This document shows, in pieces, positions 1 through 6,272 of a stretch of DNA of 25,846 nucleotides. The position numbers and the translations under genes are program-made. The first letter of the stretch is position 1. Every line of letters starts with the position of its first letter. The DNA is from Caldifarciminota bacterium (lineage in GTDB: Bacteria; Hydrothermota; Tepidihabitantia; Tepidihabitantales; JAOUPE01). The notes under the pieces are model-generated. The model searched no databases and had not been told where the DNA came from. It worked only from the letters and a program-made list of their open reading frames with translations. The stretch lies in NCBI GenBank assembly GCA_029880025.1, contig JAOUPE010000002.1, positions 1-25,846 of the forward strand. The letters are read 5' to 3'.

Positions 1-185
1 TTAGACAAGCTCAGTGTCTCTATATTATTCCTAGATTATTCCCAAAGTGCTCATGTCCAAATGCGTTCGGCGAGTACTCGGCAAACTAGATTCAGTTCGG
101 AAGTGGCTCAGGAAGTAGACGGAACAGGCATTTGGGCAACACACCCCCAGGTTTGACGCCATTCATCACTGCATACCCCAACTAA

Positions 186-1358
186 TCACAGCGCCTTCTC
201 TAGATTCTCTTGTGCAATGTGGATTCCTCTCGCAAGCATTTCCTTCACGAGTTTGTTTTTCCATCCGCCCGCATTGTCGAACTGAGTGTAAACAACTCCT
301 TGATAATCCGATGGAATTTCCACCTTGTCCTTGCACAGTATGCAGACTCTTCCTCTCCCGAGTCTGCCAACAAAGAATCCTAGCTCGAAAATGACATTCT
401 GACGGGCGCGCGGCGATTGCGACCTTGGCTCGCTCTTGGCTGTACCTATGTCATCCGGCGAGAGAAGCACAATTGCATAGTCAACAACGGAGTACTCCTC
501 GAACTTCTCGATGATCGTCTTTCCCTTGTTGGGCTGCTCATGCAGGATAACTGCGTCAATTCCGAGCAACTCAAGGAATCTGGCAACAGTCTGCTTTATT
601 TCGTTGTCGTGACCATGCACTATGAACACCCTATTCTTGAAGCCCTTGCGCCAAACGTTGACTGCACGCCCAGTTAAGTCTACGATCTTATTGGTCGACC
701 GCCGGGCTGTACTCTGTTCCGGAAAGTCGTAGCTAGACTGGTTTCCTTGCTCTATCGCTACAGGCCCCAACACTATTTCGCTCCCGCGTTCAGTTATGCC
801 GAAGACGTCCAAGTCACTCTCATCAACTCCCTGCATCGGCCAAATGTCCTTTACCACAAAATCCTGTTGCTCCAATAGCGACAGACTGCGGAATACCCGT
901 CCCAGACCCATCTTTAGTCTGTAGGCAATGCTGTCAGCGGGCAGAAATCTGTCCGAATTGAAGAGGACGACAAGTACTGACTGCGTATCTTGGTTCATTT
1001 TGTTCAAGACTGATCGGCGCGTTCCATCCATGTCGCCACCGTCCTTAATGCTGCTGATGCCTTCGACGACCTCAGGCTCTGGGATCACAATCTCGGCTAG
1101 GCGTGACAGCTCCGCAAGCAGCTTTGAACCAGAGATACCTGACACGACTTGTTTGCTCACGGAACCCAGTTCCGTCGTGAGCTTAATAAACATTTGACGA
1201 GTCGGACGATAAGTCTGTTTCTTGGAAAAAGCTTTATCTATAGCGGTCACGAAATCATTCAGAGCCTGCTTGCCTTGGTCGGCAGGTACAACGGACAGGC
1301 CAGAGTACTTGGTCTGTATCTTCGTTAAGAACTCGTCTAGATCTTCAGTGTAGATCAT
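186..1358 (-). CDS. wHTH-like + TIR-like (CAP12/Pycsar-effector type) nucleotide-binding protein
   Basis: 390 aa, ATG start, no clear Shine-Dalgarno. Residues ~1-110 are unassigned and helical. Residues ~115-200 look like a winged helix (VLVVLF, an LPADSIAYRLKMGLGRVFRSL helix pair, and ITERG near the wing). Residues ~243-365 match the TIR-like family once called 'predicted nucleotide-binding protein containing TIR-like domain' (PF10137, CAP12/Pycsar effector TIR): FIVHGHD at 245-251, a central strand AIVLLSPDD, then RARQNVIFELGFFVGRLGR at 317-335. Glu325 is the best candidate for the NADase glutamate of this fold. Known members deplete NAD+ when activated in anti-phage signalling. That this one does so is inference, because no cyclase or CD-NTase gene lies nearby. 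The wHTH could instead point to a regulator or sensor. It lies alone on the minus strand with a second TIR-like gene 3 kb away. Confidence 0.85.
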   Translation of the reverse strand: MIYTEDLDEFLTKIQTKYSGLSVVPADQGKQALNDFVTAIDKAFSKKQTYRPTRQMFIKLTTELGSVSKQVVSGISGSKLLAELSRLAEIVIPEPEVVEGISSIKDGGDMDGTRRSVLNKMNQDTQSVLVVLFNSDRFLPADSIAYRLKMGLGRVFRSLSLLEQQDFVVKDIWPMQGVDESDLDVFGITERGSEIVLGPVAIEQGNQSSYDFPEQSTARRSTNKIVDLTGRAVNVWRKGFKNRVFIVHGHDNEIKQTVARFLELLGIDAVILHEQPNKGKTIIEKFEEYSVVDYAIVLLSPDDIGTAKSEPRSQSPRARQNVIFELGFFVGRLGRGRVCILCKDKVEIPSDYQGVVYTQFDNAGGWKNKLVKEMLARGIHIAQENLEKAL

Positions 1359-1746
1359 GTACGTCTAGATTGTTGCGGTTATTGTGCACACATTGAGGTT
1401 GCGGTCAAAACGCTCAACGAGACGGAGTATTAACGCTGAGAGAATCTTGTTTGGCATAGTGGATTAGGATAATCTGGTCTAGAGAGAAGTCAAGAAAAAG
1501 TCTGGGGATAATTTTTATACTTCTTACATACTTACCCTAAGACTTCGTTCCGAGTTTCAGTAAATTGAGTTCAATTGAAAGACAAACAAAGAAAGTTATG
1601 CACCCAACAAAGTTTCAGAAATATGTGAAGTGTAACTAGATTTTCCAATACAATTCGGTCAAAACAATATCCCGGATTGTATAAGTCCAATAAGGAAATA
1701 GAATTTAGGATGTGAACCAAATTATCACCCTTCGTAATGACGATTG
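1359..1746. other. intergenic, no gene seen
   Basis: No convincing reading frame on either strand. The left part carries a candidate minus-strand promoter for the TIR-like gene (listed separately); the rest is AT-rich with no repeat I can match elsewhere in the window. Confidence 0.5.
1466..1493 (-). promoter_or_regulatory. candidate sigma70-type promoter for the 186-1358 gene
   Basis: Read on the minus strand: TTGACT (1493-1488), 16-nt spacer, TATCCT (1471-1466). The predicted start of transcription leaves a ~100-nt leader before the ATG at 1358. Five of six -35 bases match, but the -10 is imperfect. Confidence 0.35.
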
Positions 1747-2595
1747 TCAAGGACTTACTTTATAATCATTAACCTTGATTTCATCAAGCCCGGTTCCTTT
1801 TACGTTCTTTATGCTCTTCAAAGATTGCAGCGGGTAATTATTCACAACAACAAGCCTTCGTCCAATGCGAATTATACCCCACTTTTTATTTACCTGTACC
1901 GTCACATCACGACCGTCTAGCTTCGTACGCATGGTCGTCCATGATTCAGTCCCATCCTTCAGTTCTTCCTTAAGAATCCTCAACCTAGCTTCTGGCGAAA
2001 GGCGTAGGTGAGGCAGAAGTAAATAACCCAGACTTGGCGTAAGTTCTATCTCGTAGCGTTTTTTACGCAACTCATGCCACAAGTAAGGAGCAGCAGGTCC
2101 GAGAAACCTTCGGTCGATTTTCTTGACCAACCGCACAGCTGAGGCCGTCGCGCGTAGAAGAGTGCCATATGGAATTTCTACTTCATGAAGAAAATCCTTC
2201 CAAGATTCGGGTAACTCTTTGTGACTGACCTCACGGTCACGCTTTCGTTTTATTCTGCTTCGATCGATGAATCTAGCGAAAGCTTCAACTTCCAGCTGAA
2301 AGGCATTGAGTTTGTAAGCTACAGAATAGAAGTTAACACTGCCTAGTTTCTTGTTGGCAAGTTCTGAAAGACGACTAACAAGTTCATTGCGAAGTTTGTT
2401 CTCTAGAAGCACGTTTGCCCACAGAGCACTGTTCCTAGAATCACGAGCGAAGTTCCCAGTAACAAGTTGTGACTTCTCAGATGCGAAGTGTCTCATGAGT
2501 TTCCAGGTAGTGATTACTTCTCCGATTTCACACCGCAATCTTGTGATCATAAGCTCGGTATTCATTCGGCCTATCCGCCGTTTCGCTCTACTCAC
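1747..2595 (-). CDS. hypothetical protein, possible HEPN-like domain
   Basis: 282 aa. Start taken as GTG at 2595, preceded closely by AAGGA on the minus strand; an in-frame ATG ten codons in (2565) is the alternative. I do not recognise a family with confidence. The protein is rich in Arg/Lys and helical through ~residue 180. It contains R119-D-R-E-V-S-H125 followed by KELPESW, resembling the R-x4-6-H motif of HEPN ribonucleases and the 'RD..SHK' signature of HEPN/AbiU-like helical proteins. The C-terminal 90 residues are predicted beta-rich (DVTVQVNKKWGIIRIGRRLVVV). It lies between a TIR-like gene and a DUF5677-type gene on the same strand, 190 nt downstream of the latter. A role in stress or phage response is only an inference from this context. 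Confidence 0.6.
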   Translation of the reverse strand: MSRAKRRIGRMNTELMITRLRCEIGEVITTWKLMRHFASEKSQLVTGNFARDSRNSALWANVLLENKLRNELVSRLSELANKKLGSVNFYSVAYKLNAFQLEVEAFARFIDRSRIKRKRDREVSHKELPESWKDFLHEVEIPYGTLLRATASAVRLVKKIDRRFLGPAAPYLWHELRKKRYEIELTPSLGYLLLPHLRLSPEARLRILKEELKDGTESWTTMRTKLDGRDVTVQVNKKWGIIRIGRRLVVVNNYPLQSLKSIKNVKGTGLDEIKVNDYKVSP

Positions 2596-2785
2596 TATTC
2601 CTTTTTGTGACGACTATAAGCAGACAAATACAACTGCTTCTCCACTAATGCTCTACCTCGATGACCTTAACTTCCTTTTCCGTCAATCCATACAATTCAT
2701 ACACCAACTGGTCAATTGCTTGTCGGTCACTGAATCTGGCGCACAACAGTTATCTTTTCAAGTGAAGTCTTGACTTTGTACAGAT

Positions 2786-3928
2786 TCATAAATGGTTAGT
2801 TTTCTTATTCGTATCCAAGCGAGCCCTCTTTTTCCTGTCTTCTAATTTTTGATGGGCTTCAAGAAAAGCATCTCGGACCTCATGTGTTAGCTTTGAAAGA
2901 ACTAATAGTTCTAGTAAATTTTCTGCTGAAACATGGAGGCTCAGCAAGGGAACGGTCAGTTGTAATAGCGATAGAGCAGTTGATTGCCCTGGATCCGCAG
3001 GGCCTTCATTACTGGGACCTGCTAACATCAAATCCCGCTGGTCATAACCCAGCCTGAACATTATTCCTTTTGGATTTGCATGAACGTTGTGGCTAGCCAT
3101 TTTATACCAGGGTCGCATATGTTCAAATCCAGCACTATTTTCGATATCGGCGAAACTCGGGTTGGGGTTATCTAATGACTTTGCCGCCCAACCGTATTTT
3201 TCTCGAAAGTTTGGACCGAAACGTTCACACAGCTTGTTAACTGAATCTTCAATCTTTCTCATAACGTTTTCTTTAATCGGCTTCTCGCCAAGGGCTTCAT
3301 AATGCTTCTGATATTGCATTGCTCCCCTATAGGATTCCACTGCCGAATGCAACAGGTAACGTTCTGCTAGTTCATCATCTTCCTTCTCTTTGATGAAGTA
3401 GGCTACCACCGCAAGCTCGTGTAATGTACGCCATCTCGCATGCGAACCATCTGCAAACCCAGCTTTGAGCAAAGTCAGTATCTCTGAACTTATTTGACAT
3501 CCTCGTGCGTGAAGTCTGACAAGAACCTCAAAAATGCGGTCTTGACTGGCAGATGCTTCTTGCCGGTATCTTACGTTGAAGAAGTGTCCTGCTTCTAATG
3601 AAATGATAATATGGATCTCCAGCAAATCAAGTGCCCGTCCCCATATACGCCTCAATCTTGACTCGAAACCACTGCGATATTTTTTCTCTGACCTTAAGAC
3701 CGGGACCACTTTTGACTTTATAGTTTTCAAAATTACATCTGCTGAATCCGCAGCCCATTCATTAAGGAGATGTTCGGGAAATTCATCAGTTTCCGGATTC
3801 TTACCTTTTTCTTTGTAGTAATTCATTATAATGGATAGGATTTGTTCTTCTAGATTCGATTGTAATTCTGCAGTAACTCGACGATGCTTGAGTATTCGGT
3901 CAATCCAACCGCTATATTTCAGTAGCAC
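2786..3928 (-). CDS. DUF5677-type protein of unknown function
   Basis: 380 aa. The first available start is GTG at 3928. An AGGAG lies 12 nt upstream, too far for it, so an ATT codon at 3931 or another start is possible. The sequence is almost entirely helical. The central part (ADGSHARWRTLHELAVVAYFI, ~residues 158-178) and the later 'WYKMASHNVHANPKG' stretch are the pattern I associate with DUF5677, a family of unknown function whose conserved Arg and His residues suggest a helical-bundle, possibly HEPN-related fold (recalled, not tested). The C-terminal ~25 residues are highly basic. No signal peptide or membrane segment is seen. The same-strand neighbour downstream (1747-2595) may be co-transcribed. 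Confidence 0.65.
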   Translation of the reverse strand: MLLKYSGWIDRILKHRRVTAELQSNLEEQILSIIMNYYKEKGKNPETDEFPEHLLNEWAADSADVILKTIKSKVVPVLRSEKKYRSGFESRLRRIWGRALDLLEIHIIISLEAGHFFNVRYRQEASASQDRIFEVLVRLHARGCQISSEILTLLKAGFADGSHARWRTLHELAVVAYFIKEKEDDELAERYLLHSAVESYRGAMQYQKHYEALGEKPIKENVMRKIEDSVNKLCERFGPNFREKYGWAAKSLDNPNPSFADIENSAGFEHMRPWYKMASHNVHANPKGIMFRLGYDQRDLMLAGPSNEGPADPGQSTALSLLQLTVPLLSLHVSAENLLELLVLSKLTHEVRDAFLEAHQKLEDRKKRARLDTNKKTNHL

Positions 3929-4261
3929 AATATTTTCGTGCTCCTACTTTAAACATTCAAAACCTATCATTTCATTGTTTCCTTTTGACTCCTCTGTAAC
4001 CCGTCATAGAACATAGGGTATTCTAAGCTCAGCAGGGTTTGAGGATTTAATCATTCTTAAAAAAAGTTATACACTAATATTTAGATAGTGTCAATAAATA
4101 TAATATAGATAATTAAAAGCCACTGATATAAAGTAAAAGATTATATGAATTTTCCAACAAGGAACTAACCCATTGACCAAACTCTTAAGTGAGCTACTAG
4201 GCTGCTTGTTAATTTGATTTAATGAATAGGGCAAAAATATTTAAAATTAAAGTGCAAACTG

Positions 4262-4284
4262 TATTTTCGAATATATCGAAAATA
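4262..4284. promoter_or_regulatory. inverted repeat, possible operator
   Basis: TATTTTCGA, 5-nt centre ATATA, TCGAAAATA: perfect 9-bp arms. It sits ~40 nt upstream of the candidate -35 of the TIR-like gene at 4443, where an operator could lie. In AT-rich DNA a chance occurrence cannot be excluded. Confidence 0.4.
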
Positions 4285-4325
4285 TCGGAAGTACTCTCAG
4301 GTAATCCCAGACCTCATTATTGTTA

Positions 4326-4353
4326 TTGACAACCAAGTCTATAGAGTTAAAAT
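4326..4353 (+). promoter_or_regulatory. candidate promoter for the TIR-like gene at 4443
   Basis: TTGACA (4326-4331), 16-nt spacer, TAAAAT (4348-4353), implying a leader of roughly 80 nt before the ATG at 4443. Confidence 0.45.
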
Positions 4354-4442
4354 TCCAAACATGAGTAGTATTATAAGGTCTGTGATGGATAAAAAGTAAT
4401 AAAAGGTGATGTTCTTTTAGATAATTATTACTTGCGAGTTAT

Positions 4443-5243
4443 ATGAATAAAGTTGAAGAACTTAAATTGCATATAGATGCTCTTGCAGGTGTTATTGAAC
4501 AAAAACCCTCATTTTTTGCACCCATAATACATTACGTAAAAGAGCTAAAAGTTTTTCTTAGATCCTCAAAAGAGGACGTGAGTTCCCAAAAGTTAAAATT
4601 ACTGGCTAAAAAGATAGATGAGTTTTATGCAGGGCAGCTTGGTTATACTGACGAGTCTGTAATCTTTGCCGATCAGTTGATAAGTGATTCGGAATCAATG
4701 GTAAAAGACATTAATGCACTTGTCGGAGAACTTACGTCTATGGATGAGAATTCTTTTAAAAAACTGTTCCCTGAAAAACAATCTAAAATATCTGTTGCGC
4801 CAAGTGATGGTGGACTGCCCAAACGAAGCCCGTGTATATTTATAGGGCATGGACGAAGTAAACTATGGGCTCGATTAAAGATATATCTCGAAGACGAGTT
4901 GGGGCTAGCAACTATGACATATGAATCGGAATCCCGTGTCGGTAAGTCCATTGTTCCTATTCTTGAAGAAATGTTAGATAAGACAACCTTTGCAGTTCTC
5001 GTGCTAACTGCTGAAGACGAGACCGCGGAAGGTTCAAGAAGAGCTCGTCAAAACGTAATTCATGAAGCAGGTCTATTCCAAGGAAGATTGGGATTCAAGA
5101 GAGCTGTTATTCTGAGACAAGAAGGATTGGAGGGTTTTACCAATGTTGAAGGTCTTCAATATATATCATTTGATGGAGAGCAGATTGAACAAGCCTTCAA
5201 TGAACTTGAGCGAGTGCTGAAACGAGAAGGAATGTTAAAATAA
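4443..5243 (+). CDS. TIR-like (CAP12/Pycsar-effector type) nucleotide-binding protein
   Basis: 266 aa, ATG start, no clear ribosome binding site. Residues 1-~115 are a helical N-terminal domain I cannot name, a likely sensor or oligomerisation part. Residues ~129-255 are a PF10137-type TIR-like domain: CIFIGHGRSK at 131-140, a central AVLVLTAEDE strand, and RARQNVIHEAGLFQGRLG at 200-217 with Glu208 in the position of the presumed catalytic glutamate. The core motif (RARQNVI-[FH]-E-x-G-x-F-x-GRLG) is shared with the protein at 186-1358, but the N-terminal halves are unrelated, so the two are separate effectors or sensors rather than a recent duplication. Members act in cyclic-nucleotide-triggered abortive infection. 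No nucleotide cyclase is visible here, so the trigger is unknown. The gene is notably AT-rich. Confidence 0.85.
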   Translation: MNKVEELKLHIDALAGVIEQKPSFFAPIIHYVKELKVFLRSSKEDVSSQKLKLLAKKIDEFYAGQLGYTDESVIFADQLISDSESMVKDINALVGELTSMDENSFKKLFPEKQSKISVAPSDGGLPKRSPCIFIGHGRSKLWARLKIYLEDELGLATMTYESESRVGKSIVPILEEMLDKTTFAVLVLTAEDETAEGSRRARQNVIHEAGLFQGRLGFKRAVILRQEGLEGFTNVEGLQYISFDGEQIEQAFNELERVLKREGMLK

Positions 5244-5303
5244 ATAATTATGTATTTTTAGTCTAGGATTTGCAATTAATGGTATTAATTCCTTATTTCA
5301 TTA

Positions 5304-5331
5304 CTAAGCTTTTTTTATAAAAATAGCTTAG
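5304..5331 (+). terminator. terminator-like hairpin after the TIR-like gene
   Basis: CTAAGCT ... AGCTTAG arms with an inner A/T-rich part that can extend the stem. It lies 60 nt after the stop codon at 5243. The stem is AT-rich and is not followed by a clean T-run, so it is a weak candidate. Confidence 0.35.
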
Positions 5332-5423
5332 CACCTTTTGAAGGTACAGAAAAACATCATAAACTTTTTTTGGGTGAAAAATATAGGGGCATTTCCATAT
5401 TTTGCATTATAGATTCATAAAGG

Positions 5424-5651
5424 TGCCAGCCTAGGAGCCTGCTCCCTAGCCTGCCTACCAGGCAGCCCCCCAGCCTGCTCCCCAGCTTGCTTCCGAGCCT
5501 GCCTACCAGCCCATTCCCGAGCCTGCCTCCGAACCTGCTCCTGAGCCTGCTCCCGAACCTGTCTAGGAACCTGATTAGGAGCCTGCCTAAGAACCTGCTT
5601 ACGGGTCTGCCTACGAGCCTGCCTAGGGGGCTACCCCCTAGACGGTACCCC
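5424..5651 (-). repeat. 12-nt-period degenerate tandem array (array A)
   Basis: About 18-19 consecutive units of exactly 12 nt, plus-strand consensus AGCCTGCYYNNG (minus-strand NRRGCAGGCT). Examples: AGCCTGCTCCCT, AGCCTGCCTACC, AACCTGCTCCTG, AGCCTGCCTAAG. About 6-7 positions per unit are nearly fixed and the rest vary. Because the period is a multiple of three, long stop-free frames run through it (G-x-R-L type quadripeptide repeats on the minus strand). These have no ribosome binding site and I do not call them genes. The array is bordered on its right by an ~80-bp leader shared with the array at the right window edge. Confidence 0.9.
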
Positions 5652-5710
5652 CTCCCATTGACGAAAATACGATAAGTGATTGACGAGTGACGACTTAGAA
5701 GAAATTTTGG
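5630..5710 (-). repeat. conserved ~80-bp leader of array A
   Basis: On the minus strand it runs from CCAAAATTTCTTC at 5710 into the first repeat units. It aligns without gaps to 25568-25649 with about 6 mismatches in 82 positions. It contains TGACGA-type direct repeats (three on the plus strand: 5658, 5680 and 5687 areas), which could be protein-binding sites. All changes between the two copies alter the amino acid in the single long open frame, which argues against protein-level selection. Confidence 0.85.
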
Positions 5711-5740
5711 TCGATTTTTAATATGCCTAATAGGCATACT

Positions 5741-5829
5741 TTTGCTGGCACAAAAAGACCAACATTAAGCAGGTCATATGAAAACCTAACCTGCTTAAAT
5801 GACCAATTTCCAAGTTCACTGAGAAGAAT
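5741..5829 (+). repeat. dispersed hairpin repeat, copy 1
   Basis: Left flank TTTGCTGGCACAAAAAGACC, then a perfect 10-bp inverted repeat TTAAGCAGGT (5765-5774) / ACCTGCTTAA (5789-5798) with a 14-nt loop, then right flank ATGACCAATTTCCAA and GAGAAGAAT. Both flanks recur in the same orientation at 8085-8111 and 8220-8256. The element could be a small RNA hairpin, a REP-like unit or a MITE remnant; nothing shown here decides between these. Confidence 0.75.
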
Positions 5830-5940
5830 ATTAACCACAGATTTACACAGATGGACACAGATTAAAAAAACCACTGAAAACACTGAATTCACAGAAAATT
5901 TAACCACAATTACAATTCTTAGCCACTAATGAACACGAAT
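5830..5940 (+). repeat. 'ACCACAGATT..ACACAGAT' dispersed intergenic sequence
   Basis: It contains TTAACCACAGATTTACACAG, GGACACAGATT, CACTGAATTCACAG and CCACTAATGAACACGAAT: loosely 10-12-nt-periodic motifs. Related text in opposite orientation is at 10005-10085 (AATCTGTGAAATCTCGTGG), with a shorter match at 8262-8300. From memory this is a widespread non-coding sequence type in many genomes; its function is unknown to me. Confidence 0.65.
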
Positions 5941-6019
5941 CAAAGCGAAGAGAGAAGGGCGCAAAAAACTCTTTTTCGAAAGGTGAAGAATAATAGACAC
6001 AAAAGGGTAGTTTTATTAA

Positions 6020-6039
6020 TAAACCAATCGATTGGTTTA
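6020..6039. promoter_or_regulatory. 20-bp perfect palindrome
   Basis: TAAACCAATCGATTGGTTTA is identical to its reverse complement. It lies ~55 nt upstream of the candidate promoter of the S41 peptidase gene and could be an operator for a dimeric regulator. The half-site GATTGGTTT recurs at 17870 and 23557. Confidence 0.5.
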
Positions 6040-6093
6040 GTCGCAAAAATCAATCCTAGTGCTTTGCAGAATTTTTAATCAATTAACAGGATA

Positions 6094-6121
6094 TTGACTT
6101 TAGATCGAGTTACGGTAAATT
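6094..6121 (+). promoter_or_regulatory. candidate promoter for the S41 peptidase gene
   Basis: TTGACT (6094-6099), 16-nt spacer, TAAATT (6116-6121), leaving a long leader of ~145 nt before the ATG at 6273. Confidence 0.35.
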
Positions 6122-6272
6122 GAATTCATGCGTAAAGAAAATAATTCCTCAAGTCTTATAGAAAATAACAAATCGACAACGATTCAAGAAATATGGGAAG
6201 TGTCCATATATTATTCCTCGATCATCAATTACGCCTGAAACATAGCAATTGAACAATAGAGAAAGGAGACCA

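Larger units (their letters stand above)
3929..4442. other. AT-rich divergent intergenic region
   Basis: It separates the minus-strand DUF5677-type gene from the plus-strand TIR-like gene. No credible gene is seen. It holds a perfect 9-bp inverted repeat (4262-4284) and a candidate plus-strand promoter (4326-4353), both listed separately. Confidence 0.6.
5244..6272. other. ~1-kb repeat-filled intergenic region
   Basis: No credible gene. In order it holds: a weak terminator-like hairpin (5304-5331), a 12-nt tandem array (5424-5651) with its conserved leader (to 5710), a short inverted repeat TATGCCT-AAT-AGGCATA near 5722-5738, a dispersed hairpin repeat (5741-5829), an 'ACCACAGATT' type dispersed sequence (5830-5940), a 20-bp perfect palindrome (6020-6039) and a candidate promoter (6094-6121). 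Confidence 0.7.

Noticed and set aside
2351..2773. 140-aa plus-strand frame
   Set aside because: It lies mostly antisense to the gene at 1747-2595, with no ribosome binding site and no recognisable protein features.
186..5243. Complete CBASS or Pycsar system
   Set aside because: TIR-like effectors are present, but no CD-NTase or uridylate/cytidylate cyclase gene can be found in the window.
5424..5651. CRISPR array
   Set aside because: The units are 12 nt and contiguous, with no spacers of 25-40 nt and no cas genes in the window. The 'leader plus repeats' layout is only a superficial likeness.
5357..5737. 126-aa frame rich in G-x-R-L repeats (minus strand) and a similar plus-strand frame at 25520-25768
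   Set aside because: These are stop-free because the 12-nt period is a multiple of three. There is no ribosome binding site, and copy-to-copy changes in the shared part are all non-synonymous.
6128..6238. 36-codon frame (MRKENNSS...) upstream of the peptidase gene
   Set aside because: No ribosome binding site and no similarity; it is just the peptidase leader region.
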